Assembly: GCA_900752845.1 (NCBI GenBank)
Contig: CAADWU010000121.1
Location: 1-29,788, forward strand
Direction: 5' to 3'
DNA from: Candidatus Gastranaerophilales bacterium
GTDB taxonomy: Bacteria; Cyanobacteriota; Vampirovibrionia; Gastranaerophilales; Gastranaerophilaceae
Length of the DNA stretch: 29,788 bases
Shown in pieces: positions 1-8,090 of the stretch (positions are counted from its first letter, which is position 1; each line of letters begins with the position of its first letter). A model generated the notes under the pieces. It saw only the letters and a list, made by a program, of their open reading frames with translations. It was not told where the DNA came from and ran no database searches. Position numbers and translations under genes: made by a program.

Positions 1-1120
1 GAGCGATAAGTTCAACTTCCATAACTACGTTATCACCAGGCATTACCATTTGACCTTCGAATTTAATTGAACCTGTAACGTCAGTTGTTCTGATATAGAA
101 CTGAGGTCTGTAACCAGGGAAGAATGGAGTGTGACGTCCGCCTTCTTCTTTAGTCAATACATAAACGTTAGCTGTAAATTTAGTGTGCGGTTTAATTGAA
201 CCAGGTTTAGCAAGTACTTGACCACGTTGGATTTCAGTTTTATCAACACCACGTAATAAAGCACCGATGTTATCACCAGCTTGACCTTGATCAAGTTGTT
301 TTCTGAACATTTCAACACCTGTTACAGTTGTTTTTTTAGTTTCGCCTAAACCAACTAATTCAACTTCATCACCAACTTTAACAATACCACGTTCAACTCT
401 ACCTGTTGCAACAGTACCACGACCTGTGATAGAGAATACGTCTTCTACAGGCATCAAGAACGGTTTGTCTAAGTCACGTTCAGGAGTTGGGAAGTAAGAA
501 TCGATAGCATCCATCAATTCCCAGATTTTGTCAACCCATTTATCTTCGCCACGTTTAATTGAAGGGTTAGCTTGAACTGCTTCTAAAGCTTTTAAAGCTG
601 AACCGTGAACGAACGGAATACTGTCACCGTCGAATTCGTAAGAGCTTAAGATTTCTCTAACTTCCATTTCAACAAGTTCTAATAATTCAGGATCGTCAAC
701 CATGTCACATTTGTTTAAGAATACAACAAGGTTAGGAACACCAACTTGACGAGCAAGCAAGATGTGTTCACGAGTTTGAGGCATAGCACCGTCAGTTGCT
801 GCTACTACAAGAATAGCGCCGTCCATTTGAGCTGCACCTGTAATCATGTTTTTAACATAGTCGGCGTGGCCCGGGCAGTCAACGTGAGCATAGTGTCTTG
901 CATCTGTTTCATATTCTACGTGAGCTGTAGAGATGGTTATACCTCTTGCTCTTTCTTCCGGAGCTGCATCGATTTCATCGAATTTTTTAGCTTGAGCTCC
1001 ACCAGCTGCTGCCATTACACCGGTAATAGCTGCTGTTAATGTTGTTTTACCGTGGTCAACGTGTCCTACTGTACCTACGTTAACGTGCGGTTTGGTTCTT
1101 TCAAACTTTTCACGTGCCAT
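1..1120 (-). CDS. tuf: Translation elongation factor Tu, 3' end cut by the window edge
   Basis: EF-Tu is the GTPase that delivers aminoacyl-tRNA to the ribosomal A site. Translating the minus strand from ATG at 1118-1120 gives MAREKFERTKPHVNVGTVGH, then the P-loop GHVDHGKTT, the switch II motif DCPGHADYVKNM and the base-recognition motif NKCDMVDD, followed by domains 2 and 3. About 373 of the usual 395-400 codons are present and the frame is still open at base 1, so only the last 20-25 residues are missing. A strong RBS (AAAGGAG) lies about 10 bases before the ATG. A consensus promoter lies upstream, so it can be transcribed independently of other str-operon genes. Confidence 0.98.
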   Translation of the reverse strand, partial: MAREKFERTKPHVNVGTVGHVDHGKTTLTAAITGVMAAAGGAQAKKFDEIDAAPEERARGITISTAHVEYETDARHYAHVDCPGHADYVKNMITGAAQMDGAILVVAATDGAMPQTREHILLARQVGVPNLVVFLNKCDMVDDPELLELVEMEVREILSSYEFDGDSIPFVHGSALKALEAVQANPSIKRGEDKWVDKIWELMDAIDSYFPTPERDLDKPFLMPVEDVFSITGRGTVATGRVERGIVKVGDEVELVGLGETKKTTVTGVEMFRKQLDQGQAGDNIGALLRGVDKTEIQRGQVLAKPGSIKPHTKFTANVYVLTKEEGGRHTPFFPGYRPQFYIRTTDVTGSIKFEGQMVMPGDNVVMEVELIA

Positions 1121-1185
1121 GAGATTAATCTCCTTTTTCTTTACTTATACTATAATACTAATTTGGTATTTTAAGCCATATTATT

Positions 1186-1213
1186 ATCATATTTGCTCAA
1201 TATTTTTTGTCAA
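1186..1213 (-). promoter_or_regulatory. Sigma-70-type promoter of tuf
   Basis: On the minus strand the -35 box TTGACA (1208-1213) is a perfect match. It is followed after 16 bases by TATGAT (1186-1191). Transcription would start near 1179, leaving a leader of roughly 60 nt before the tuf ATG. Confidence 0.7.
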
Positions 1214-1250
1214 CAGTATACATCATAGGCAATCTTTAGAAGAATTTTAT

Positions 1251-1279
1251 TTGACATTATCAGAAACTCAATCTATAAT
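1251..1279 (+). promoter_or_regulatory. Perfect-consensus sigma-70 promoter of the radical SAM operon
   Basis: TTGACA (1251-1256), a 17-base spacer and TATAAT (1274-1279) match the housekeeping consensus at all twelve positions. The start site should fall near 1286, giving a leader of only about 13 nt that contains the RBS AAGGAAG. It diverges from the tuf promoter. Confidence 0.8.
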
Positions 1280-1298
1280 TGGCTAAAGGAAGTTTTTA

Positions 1299-2675
1299 AT
1301 GACACAAGGAAAATGTTTATTATTACATATCCCTAAGCTCCATATTTTAGAAAAAGGAGCATCTTCAAGCATTAATTTTATTGCAATGGGGATTTATTCA
1401 CTGTGTCATCAACTTGTTATTAACGGATTCGATGCAGAGGTTTTGCATTTAAGCGTTGAAAAATACCTTGATAAGAATTTTTCCGCTGCAAAATATGTAA
1501 AAGATAATAATATCAAATTTATAGCTTTATCATTGCACTGGCATCCTCAATCTTATGATGTAATCGAAATTGCAAAATCAATAAAAAAAGAAAATCCTGG
1601 TGCATTTATTTCTCTGGGCGGATTTACGGCTTCATATTTTGCTAAAGAAATACTTGAAAAATTTTCCTTTATTGATGCAATAATTAAAGGTGAGGGCGAA
1701 ATTCCCATAGCAGAACTTGCAAAAAATGTTTTTGCGCAAAAAAAAGATTTTTCAAAGATATCCAATCTTTGCTGGCGTAATGGCAAAGAAATTGTTATAA
1801 ACACAAAAAAATATGTTGCATCCGATGAAGATTTAGACAAATTTAATTTTGTCGGATTTGATTATTTAAAACATTTTGACAGTTATTTCAAAACAGGTTA
1901 CATGCTTAACCTGTTTGAAGAAGGCGAACTGACAGGTTCTTCCACTATTCATGGTGTATGCATAGGACGAGGATGTTACGGCAACTGTTCATGGTGCGGA
2001 GGCGGGTTTAAAAATGTTGCCAAAATCACAGGCAGAAACCGTATTTCCAGACGTTCCGCAAAAAGTATAGTTGAAGATATGAAAGTTTTAAAACAAAAAT
2101 TTGACGTGAAAAATTTCCATTTTGCATTTGATCCGACACCGTTTAACCAGGAAAAACAGATTGAGCTTTTCAATTATCTTGCCGAAAATTTTGATGAAAA
2201 ACTAAATATAACATTTGAATGCTTCGGTCTGCCTCAAAAAGATTTTATAAAAACATTTAAAGAAAGCTGTGCAAGCAATTCAAGCTTATTAATATCACCT
2301 GAATTTGCAGATGAACATTTAAGAAAAAAACACAAAACTTTTTATTATTCCAATCAGGAACTTGAAGACACTTTGGAATACATGAACGAATTAAAAGTAA
2401 TTTGTGACCTTTCCTTTGCTGACATTCCAAACTTGTCTGACGAGCAGAGAAATGCATCAGTTGAATACGGTGAATATTTAACCGACAAATACCCTAACAG
2501 CGTAAACGGTTTTTCAATGGGAAAAATAATACTTGAACCCGGTTCAAAATGGTTTGATGAACCTGAATTATGCGGTGGCAGCCCTGAACGTAAATGTTTC
2601 GAAGATTTTTATAATGATAATCGTTCCATAGAACTTTCTTTTGATGCGTTAGATTTAGAAAAGGAGAAAAGATGA
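1299..2675 (+). CDS. B12-binding-type radical SAM protein, specific substrate unknown
   Basis: 458 residues. The N-terminal part (about 1-160) has the Rossmann-like layout of the cobalamin-binding half of B12/radical SAM enzymes, including SLGGFTAS (105-112) and the KGEGE turn (130-134). The DxHxxG cobalamin-ligand motif is not visible, so B12 may be bound base-off or not at all. A radical SAM core follows, with the cluster motif C226-x3-C230-x2-C233 (GRGCYGNCSWC) and a following GGG. Such enzymes bind a 4Fe-4S cluster and generate the 5'-deoxyadenosyl radical. The next gene starts inside the last codon (ATGA overlap), so the two are translationally coupled. The closest described families are uncertain: radical SAM enzymes with B12 domains act on lipids, tetrapyrroles and peptides. 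The substrate cannot be read from the sequence. Confidence 0.85.
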   Translation: MTQGKCLLLHIPKLHILEKGASSSINFIAMGIYSLCHQLVINGFDAEVLHLSVEKYLDKNFSAAKYVKDNNIKFIALSLHWHPQSYDVIEIAKSIKKENPGAFISLGGFTASYFAKEILEKFSFIDAIIKGEGEIPIAELAKNVFAQKKDFSKISNLCWRNGKEIVINTKKYVASDEDLDKFNFVGFDYLKHFDSYFKTGYMLNLFEEGELTGSSTIHGVCIGRGCYGNCSWCGGGFKNVAKITGRNRISRRSAKSIVEDMKVLKQKFDVKNFHFAFDPTPFNQEKQIELFNYLAENFDEKLNITFECFGLPQKDFIKTFKESCASNSSLLISPEFADEHLRKKHKTFYYSNQELEDTLEYMNELKVICDLSFADIPNLSDEQRNASVEYGEYLTDKYPNSVNGFSMGKIILEPGSKWFDEPELCGGSPERKCFEDFYNDNRSIELSFDALDLEKEKR

Positions 2676-3580
2676 GTATTCTGAGATATCCTGATGCTGT
2701 ATGGTCTTTACCGTTATTATTTAATAAGAATGATGATTTAACCTCTAATATTATCAAATGTTACAACGATTTAAACGAGCAGTATAATTTTATTAATTTT
2801 GGTACATTCCGTTGTAAATGGAGCGGCGGCAGACCTTCAAGAATTAGGAATTATGACATCGAATCCACCGTAAACTATCTGACAAAAGTCAGACAACAGG
2901 GGATTACACCTGCTTTTACATTTTCTAATTACCATATTACAGAAGAAGATTTAAATGATAAATTCTGTAATGAAATACTTGATGCCGCAGTAAAACTTAA
3001 TTGTCAGTTCATTATATCATCTGATTTACTGCATAATTATATTAAAAAATTATACACTGAGGCTTATTGCACTTGCTCTGTTATAAAGCCTTACTTTGAA
3101 CTTAAAAATCCTGATGAAGGAGAAGCAGATTTTTATAACAGAATGCTGGATAAATTTGACAGGGTTGTAGCAAGACCTGAATATGTCAAATACAAATTGA
3201 AAGATGAAGCACATCTTATTAGTGATTTACCGAGAATAGAAATATTACTGAACCAAACATGCCTTCCGAATTGTCCGTTTGCGGCAAAACATTATACAGC
3301 AATAGAAAAAGCGGAGTACACAGATTCTGAAGACTTTGATGTAGATTTTCAATGTCCGAGAATTGAACAGAGTATTCAGGAAAAAACAAAAAATAACGTA
3401 ATGTTATCACCCCAGGAACTCGATTTTATGGTTAATGAACTGAAAATAAGACATTTAAAATTACAGGGCAGAGATTTCAACAAAAAAATGGTTTTATTTC
3501 TATTAATTTCATACATGTTCGAACCCGTTGGGGATGCACAGTTTACTCTGATGAACCTTTTAAGCGAATGTTCAATATAA
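2672..3580 (+). CDS. Uncharacterised Cys-containing partner of the radical SAM protein (weakly peptidase-U32-like)
   Basis: 302 residues. The ATG overlaps the stop of the radical SAM gene by four bases (ATGA), with AAGGAG just upstream inside that gene. There is no signal peptide or membrane segment. Conspicuous cysteines are C133/C135, C197-x3-C201 in the context LLNQTCLPNCPF, and C228 before PR. Together with HLKLQGRD near 261-268, these recall the Fe-S cysteines and the (K)I(E/Q)GR strand of peptidase-U32-type TIM barrels such as UbiU/UbiV and TrhP. This resemblance is by eye and weak. The coupling suggests the two proteins form a complex or act consecutively, perhaps with this one carrying an iron-sulfur cluster. 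The name reflects association only; no function is claimed. Confidence 0.75.
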   Translation: MSILRYPDAVWSLPLLFNKNDDLTSNIIKCYNDLNEQYNFINFGTFRCKWSGGRPSRIRNYDIESTVNYLTKVRQQGITPAFTFSNYHITEEDLNDKFCNEILDAAVKLNCQFIISSDLLHNYIKKLYTEAYCTCSVIKPYFELKNPDEGEADFYNRMLDKFDRVVARPEYVKYKLKDEAHLISDLPRIEILLNQTCLPNCPFAAKHYTAIEKAEYTDSEDFDVDFQCPRIEQSIQEKTKNNVMLSPQELDFMVNELKIRHLKLQGRDFNKKMVLFLLISYMFEPVGDAQFTLMNLLSECSI

Positions 3581-3582
3581 AT

Positions 3583-3612
3583 AAAAAGGGTAATTAAAAA
3601 ATTACCCTTTTT
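3583..3612. terminator. Bidirectional terminator between the radical SAM operon and nusA
   Basis: A perfect 13-bp stem (3583-3595 with 3600-3612, loop AAAA) has A-runs on one side and T-runs on the other. It can therefore work in both directions for the converging transcripts. Confidence 0.85.
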
Positions 3613-3636
3613 ATTTATTAATATTGATTTTTAATA

Positions 3637-4875
3637 TTAGACTTCTTCGTCTTCAGAAGCCTCTTCTTCAACAGCTGCTTCTTCTTGGAAATCTTCTTCA
3701 TCAACAACTTGTTGATTCATTTCTTCTTCGATTTCTTCTTGAAGTTCGTCTTGAGCTTCAATTTCTTCAACATCTTCTTGAGCTTCTTCATAATTTTGGA
3801 AGTTAGCAGCTTCTGCTTTTTCCATTTGAGAAACGCTCTTAATGTCTATTTTCCATCCTGTCAATTTGTGAGCAAGTCTTACGTTTTGACCTTCACGTCC
3901 GATAGCAAGACTTAACTGGTCGTCAGGAACAACAACCATTGCTTCATGAGAGTATTCATCGTCAGCAAGAATATCAACTGATACAACTCTTGAAGGTGAT
4001 AATGCGTTTACGATATATTCAACAGGATCTTCTGAATATCTTACGATATCAATTTTTTCGTTTTTCAATTCGGAAACAATAGTTTGGATTCTTGAACCTC
4101 GAGGTCCGATACAAGCTCCTACAGAATCAACTTCCGGATCATTTGACCAAACCGCAATTTTAGTTCTGTAACCTGCTTCACGTGATATTGATTTAATTTC
4201 AACAATTCCGTCTTCAATTTCAGGAACTTCAAGTTCAAACAATTCTCTAACGATTTCAGCATGAGCATGAGAAACAATAACTTGAGGTAATCTTGTAGTT
4301 TCTTTTACGTTAAGAACAAATACTCTTATTCTGTTACCGGGTTTATAGTATTCACCGGGAATTTGTTCTTTCTGAGGCATTATAGCATCAGTTTTACCTA
4401 TGTTTACAATAACGTTGCGGTTTTCAACTCTTTGAATAATACCTGTTGTCAAAGTACCTTTTTTATCAATGAATTCTTGAAGAACAAGATTTCTTTCAGC
4501 TTCTCTTATTCTTTGTGTAATAACTTGTTTAGCTGATTGAGCAGCAATACGTCCGAATTGATCAGGAGTAACTTCGATTTTAATTTCATCGCCTACTTCA
4601 ACATCTTCAACGATTTCCTGAGCATCAGAAAGAGTAATTTGAGTATCTTCATCTTCAACTTCATCAACAACAAGTTTAGTTCTGAAAACTCCGATTTCAC
4701 CTGATTGTTCATCCAAAATTGCTTCAATATTTGTAGCTTCCTTTATGTGCATATGTTTTTTGTAAGCTGCAACCATAGCATCGCAAAGAGAAGCAATTAA
4801 CACGTCTTTAGATATGCCTCTTTCTCTTTCCAATTCTTCACAAGCTTCAAATAGTGCTGTTCCTATTTTAATCAT
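3637..4875 (-). CDS. nusA: Transcription termination/antitermination factor NusA
   Basis: 412 residues. NusA binds RNA polymerase and nascent RNA and controls pausing, termination and antitermination. The order is the NTD (1 to about 125, with VLIASLCDAMVAAYKK), the S1 domain, then the tandem KH domains containing GACIGPRGSRIQ and LAIGREGQNVRLA. After about residue 360 comes a very acidic, low-complexity tail of about 50 residues rich in Glu/Asp. It takes the place of the C-terminal AR repeats of E. coli NusA. The RBS AAAGGA precedes the ATG. It follows rimP by 19 bp in one operon. Unlike in many bacteria, infB does not follow: the operon ends here against a convergent gene pair. Confidence 0.97.
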   Translation of the reverse strand: MIKIGTALFEACEELERERGISKDVLIASLCDAMVAAYKKHMHIKEATNIEAILDEQSGEIGVFRTKLVVDEVEDEDTQITLSDAQEIVEDVEVGDEIKIEVTPDQFGRIAAQSAKQVITQRIREAERNLVLQEFIDKKGTLTTGIIQRVENRNVIVNIGKTDAIMPQKEQIPGEYYKPGNRIRVFVLNVKETTRLPQVIVSHAHAEIVRELFELEVPEIEDGIVEIKSISREAGYRTKIAVWSNDPEVDSVGACIGPRGSRIQTIVSELKNEKIDIVRYSEDPVEYIVNALSPSRVVSVDILADDEYSHEAMVVVPDDQLSLAIGREGQNVRLAHKLTGWKIDIKSVSQMEKAEAANFQNYEEAQEDVEEIEAQDELQEEIEEEMNQQVVDEEDFQEEAAVEEEASEDEEV

Positions 4876-4894
4876 TTTCTTATCCTTTCATTTA

Positions 4895-5377
4895 TTAATC
4901 TATATATAATTTTGCAGATTGTATATTGTTTTTAGGGATTTGTAATACCTTGCCGTCATCAAAGCGGAAAAATTTCAATCCGTTTACTTCGTCAAAATCA
5001 AGAATTTCACCTTTAAAAATCTTTTCTTCTTCACCTTCTAAAGGCTGTTTTAATTTTAAACTTATTCTTCTGCCTTGAAAATAAACAAATTCTTTATCGG
5101 ATTTAAATTTTCTTTCCAGTCCGGGAGAAGACACTTCCATATAGTATTTAACGGGGATTAGCTCATCAAGAAAATCAGAAAGGCTTCTGGTGACTTTTTC
5201 ACAATCATCGAGAGTTACGTCTTTTTCTTTTGAATATAAATATATTCTCAAAAACCAACGGTGATTTTCTTTAACAAACTCAATCTCTATGGGAATATAA
5301 CCAAAACGCATGGCTGTATTTTCTATCAACGGTGTAATTTTTTCTAAGACTTCGTGTCTGTTAATTTCCTGTTTCAT
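4895..5377 (-). CDS. rimP: Ribosome maturation factor RimP
   Basis: 160 residues, the usual length for RimP, which helps 30S subunit assembly. Visible motifs are the N-terminal alpha/beta domain ending in the hallmark YYMEVSSPGLERKFKSDKEF around the domain junction, then the SH3-like C-terminal domain with ISLKLKQPLEGEEEKIFKGE and ending NIQSAKL. It lies 19 bp upstream of nusA, the classic rimP-nusA order. The RBS is only moderate (GGCAGG about 8 bases upstream). The leader holds a promoter and a strong hairpin, both annotated separately. Confidence 0.96.
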   Translation of the reverse strand: MKQEINRHEVLEKITPLIENTAMRFGYIPIEIEFVKENHRWFLRIYLYSKEKDVTLDDCEKVTRSLSDFLDELIPVKYYMEVSSPGLERKFKSDKEFVYFQGRRISLKLKQPLEGEEEKIFKGEILDFDEVNGLKFFRFDDGKVLQIPKNNIQSAKLYID

Positions 5378-5410
5378 AAATAAAACCTGCCCTTTCTGCC
5401 CCTATTAGAT

Positions 5411-5440
5411 AAAAAAGAACGGGGATTCCCGTTCTTTTTT
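5411..5440. terminator. Strong hairpin with T tract, terminator and possible attenuator
   Basis: The sequence AAAAAAGAACGGGG, a 3-base loop and CCCGTTCTTTTTT form a 13-bp stem with terminal A and T runs. On the minus strand it lies downstream of the coiled-coil gene and can terminate its transcript. It also lies between the rimP promoter and the rimP ATG, so it would sit in the rimP-nusA 5' leader. Confidence 0.8.
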
Positions 5441-5465
5441 CTGTGACAATACTGTCTATGAAATT

Positions 5466-5494
5466 ATTATAAATTAATGAATTATAAAAGTAAA
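5466..5494 (-). promoter_or_regulatory. Candidate promoter of rimP-nusA
   Basis: On the minus strand TTTACT (5489-5494) and TATAAT (5466-5471) are separated by exactly 17 bases. The start site would be near 5459, giving a leader of about 80 nt that runs through the hairpin at 5411-5440. Confidence 0.55.
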
Positions 5495-5518
5495 GCCGTT
5501 TGTAACAATATGTTATCT

Positions 5519-6697
5519 CTAAGAATTCAAATCAATTCCGACTTCTGTAAAACCTGTCACTGATGTATTTTTAACTAAATCATTATATACTTTTGCTTTA
5601 GCTACATATTTTTCCGAAATCTTGTTTTTCTTGTCAGCGTTTGATTCACTCTGGAACTCTTTAGCATAATTAGCAAGTTCTGTATGTAAAGATGCAAGTT
5701 GTTTAGTTTCTTTGTTCTGCGCATCTGTTAATTTCTTTTCATATTTGCCTTTTGAAGCTTCCAGTTTTTCTTTTTTGCTTGTCGCTTCTTTTTTCTTAGC
5801 CTCAGCTTTTTCTATATCCTGTTTGCAGGATTCAATTGTTTTAGTTTGCTTATCTTTTTCAGGTTCAAGTTCATTTTTAATTTTATCTTCAGAAGCTTTT
5901 TTCGAGTTTTCAGCATCTTGAAGCTGCTGTTCTTCCTGATTAATTTTAGCTTCAAGGTTGCTTATTTGTTGTTCTAAAGCCATCTTACCCATATCACCGC
6001 AAGTGCTCAACTGAGATTTCAAACTGCTTAATGTCATTTTGTCAGTTTGAATACTGCTTTGAAGTTTAGTTATAGTACCTGATTGTTTTTGAATATTTTG
6101 TTTTTCGGATTCTATACCTGTTTCAGCATTTTTCAATGCAGTTTCCGCATCAGTTTTTGCTTTGGTTGCATTGTCAATATCTTTTCCTGCATCAGTGATA
6201 GCAGTATCGCACCCTTTCATCTCTGTATCAAGTTTTTCCAAACCTTTTTGGATTTCAGCAGAATTCTTGGCATTTGTAAGATCTGAGATTGCTCCTTCAG
6301 CAGATGATTTTGTATTAGTTTTTGTATCACCTTTTGCATCAGCCTTAGAATTAATCAGCGGTGAAATAGTTTGAGACAACATGTTCATAGCCATTAAAGC
6401 AGCAGCATACTTGTTGCTGTTATCTGTAGATGCAACTCTTGCAGGTGATACAGCCATATTATTATTAAATACTTTTACTCTGTTATCAAGTAAAGCATGT
6501 CTTGTTGCACTTGTAGAATTGCTTAAATAAGCTTTAGGATTATAAATCTTGCTTCTGTCTGAGCGTTGCGCAAAGATACCGTAGCTTACCGAACTTCTTT
6601 GAGTTGTTGCAAGCTTACTTGAGAGTGCAGACTTAAACGAAGCCTGCATATCGGATTTCACATTCAGTTTTGGTAATCCCGGTTTGTTTACACTCAT
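5519..6697 (-). CDS. Large coiled-coil protein of unknown function
   Basis: 392 residues, not recognised. The first 100 or so residues are Ser/Asn/Ala-rich and probably disordered. A hydrophobic patch with AAALMAMNMLSQTI near residue 100 is too weak to be a membrane anchor. Residues about 130-345 are rich in Lys, Glu, Ala and Gln with heptad-like spacing (for example ISNLEAKINQEEQQLQDAEN), predicting a long coiled coil. There is no signal peptide, although N-terminally unstructured proteins of this kind can be substrates of flagellar-type secretion (inference only). It is monocistronic, with a terminator after it and long AT-rich DNA before it. A TTGAAA element about 50 bp before the ATG may be its -35 box. 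The reading frame is intact and clearly protein-like. Confidence 0.8.
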   Translation of the reverse strand: MSVNKPGLPKLNVKSDMQASFKSALSSKLATTQRSSVSYGIFAQRSDRSKIYNPKAYLSNSTSATRHALLDNRVKVFNNNMAVSPARVASTDNSNKYAAALMAMNMLSQTISPLINSKADAKGDTKTNTKSSAEGAISDLTNAKNSAEIQKGLEKLDTEMKGCDTAITDAGKDIDNATKAKTDAETALKNAETGIESEKQNIQKQSGTITKLQSSIQTDKMTLSSLKSQLSTCGDMGKMALEQQISNLEAKINQEEQQLQDAENSKKASEDKIKNELEPEKDKQTKTIESCKQDIEKAEAKKKEATSKKEKLEASKGKYEKKLTDAQNKETKQLASLHTELANYAKEFQSESNADKKNKISEKYVAKAKVYNDLVKNTSVTGFTEVGIDLNS

Positions 6698-7262
6698 GTG
6701 CTCATCTCTCTTTTATATCTCTAATAATATAAAAACTTTCAAAACAGGCTGATTTCACAATTATCCTCTTTCGTTACAAAAGTTAACATGCTGAACATGA
6801 ATAAAATCAAGCGTTAACGTCGACCTCGCTATTTTTATTATGCCCGTTTTATTAATAAAAAAATCAAATGTAAATATTAACAATGTTCATAATTATAAAA
6901 ACCCGTAAATAAGCATGCCAAGACTTATTCAAAACATTGCAAGTCTTTGTTGCATTTAGTTTACAAAATTATTGTAAATTTTTTGAGAAATTAATTTTTG
7001 TCATCAAATGTTTATCAAATCTCAATCTATGGATTTTGCAAAAAATTAATTGTAAAAAGATTGGCATGAAGTGTTTCAAAAACGTTATTTTTTTTCTGTT
7101 TTATTTTATGATGGATATACAAAATCTTGGGAGCGGGGATAGATACATTTATCCATCTTTGGCTCTAGAAATTTATCCATCTATTGAACGATTAAACAGT
7201 GGGAATAGTTCGTTAAAATAAGGATAGAGGAACCTATTATAGTTTATTGGAGGTAGTGAGTC
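6698..7262. other. 565-bp AT-rich intergenic region between divergent genes
   Basis: No convincing gene is present. The region holds the presumed promoters for the coiled-coil gene (minus) and the cobalamin adenosyltransferase gene (plus), a small hairpin (TTACAA-aatta-TTGTAA) near 6960-6976, and a pair of exact 12-bp direct repeats at 7147-7182. I looked for a cobalamin riboswitch (B12 box GCCACTG) and did not find one. Confidence 0.5.
7147..7182 (+). repeat. Pair of exact 12-bp direct repeats upstream of the adenosyltransferase gene
   Basis: ATTTATCCATCT occurs at 7147-7158 and 7171-7182, 24 bp apart, that is about two helical turns. The inverse motif ATGGATA lies at about 7110. This spacing is typical of operator half-sites for a regulator. 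No known operator is recognised. Confidence 0.5.
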
Positions 7263-7796
7263 GTGTTAGAACATGGTTATATACAAATTTACACAGGAGA
7301 CGGTAAAGGCAAAACCACAGCATCATTAGGTTTGGCTCTTAGAGCATTGGGACATGGCTGGAAAGTTCTTATCATCCAATTTACAAAAGGCGACAGTGCA
7401 ACTTCTTACGGTGAAATAGTTTCTTCTTCTAAATTCCTTCCTAACCTCGATGTTGTACAATACGGTATGGACAGAGTTTGTTACTCACATAACGTTTGTA
7501 TGGAAGATTATAAAGAAGCTAAAAAAGGTTGGGAATTTGCTAAAAAAGCTATCAATTCAGGTGAATATCAATTAATTATTCTTGATGAAATCAATATTTG
7601 CACTTCAATGAATATGATTAAAGTCAGTGATGTTAAAGATGTTTTATTACACAAACCTGAAAACCTTGAAATTGTATTAACAGGACGTTATGCCCACCCT
7701 GAATTAAAAGCAATGGCTCATCTTGTAACAGAAATGAAACCTATTAAACACTACTTTGATATGGGCGTTATGGCAAGACAAGGCATTGAATACTAG
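7263..7796 (+). CDS. cobO: Cob(I)yrinic acid a,c-diamide/cobalamin adenosyltransferase (CobA/BtuR/CobO type)
   Basis: 177 residues, the normal length for the family. It transfers the adenosyl group from ATP to reduced corrinoids, making adenosylcobalamin. The P-loop is unusual but typical of this family: TGDGKGKTTASLGLALRA (residues 11-28). LIILDEIN forms the Walker B strand, and VLTGRYAHPELKAMA plus EMKPIKHYF are the conserved C-terminal stretches. The start is GTG at 7263: GGAGG at 7249-7253 lies 9 bases upstream, and the protein begins MLEHGYIQIYTGDGKGK. No other cobalamin gene is nearby, so it may serve salvage of external corrinoids. Gene symbols differ between organisms (cobA, btuR, cobO). 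Confidence 0.93.
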   Translation: MLEHGYIQIYTGDGKGKTTASLGLALRALGHGWKVLIIQFTKGDSATSYGEIVSSSKFLPNLDVVQYGMDRVCYSHNVCMEDYKEAKKGWEFAKKAINSGEYQLIILDEINICTSMNMIKVSDVKDVLLHKPENLEIVLTGRYAHPELKAMAHLVTEMKPIKHYFDMGVMARQGIEY

Positions 7797-7850
7797 TTTT
7801 TATATACAGTAAATTAATGTAAATCCTTTTTGTTTCAGAAAATGAAATAC

Positions 7851-7885
7851 CGGACAATCTATTTTTTAGAAAGTCCGTTTTTTTT
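7851..7885 (+). terminator. Rho-independent terminator after the adenosyltransferase gene
   Basis: CGGAC (7851-7855) pairs with GTCCG (7873-7877), with an inner TCTA/TAGA stem, followed by eight T residues. It lies about 55 bp beyond the stop codon. Confidence 0.7.
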
Positions 7886-7890
7886 ATGCT

Positions 7891-8027
7891 GCGAGCAGAG
7901 GTATGAGCAAAGCGAAAGTCGAACAACAATCAACAAAAACGTTGAGTTTTTGGTGTTGTTGTGAGGGGTACCGTTTAATGCGAGCAGCACATGCTGCAAG
8001 TAGAGGAAGCACAAAGCAAAAGTCGAA
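7891..8027 (+). repeat. Two diverged copies of a dispersed intergenic repeat
   Basis: A copy at 7891-7924 (GCGAGCAGAGG...AAAGCGAAAGTCGAA) recurs at 7996-8027 as GCAAGTAGAGG...AAAGCAAAAGTCGAA. Between them an imperfect hairpin pairs ACAACAATCAACAAAAAC with a complementary stretch near 7949-7966. A related sequence is found at the right end of the window (29718-29788). The composition is more GC-rich than the surroundings. Confidence 0.55.
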
Positions 8028-8056
8028 ACAGAATGTAATAAAACTATATATTAAAT

Positions 8057-8084
8057 TTGCATCATAGCATGTTTGTATTATTAT
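8057..8084 (+). promoter_or_regulatory. Candidate promoter of rpsB-tsf
   Basis: TTGCAT (8057-8062) and TATTAT (8079-8084) are 16 bases apart. Alternative -10 hexamers (ATTATA, TTATAT) overlap. The predicted start site is near 8091, leaving an unusually long leader of about 135 nt. Confidence 0.5.
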
Positions 8085-8090
8085 ATAAGT

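Noticed and set aside
6937..7221. 94-codon plus-strand frame before the adenosyltransferase gene
   Set aside because: No RBS or promoter, very AT-rich residue use (Phe, Lys, Asn, Ile) and it covers the direct repeats; it looks like chance in AT-rich DNA.
6698..7262. Cobalamin riboswitch before the adenosyltransferase gene
   Set aside because: No B12 box or matching conserved helix was found.
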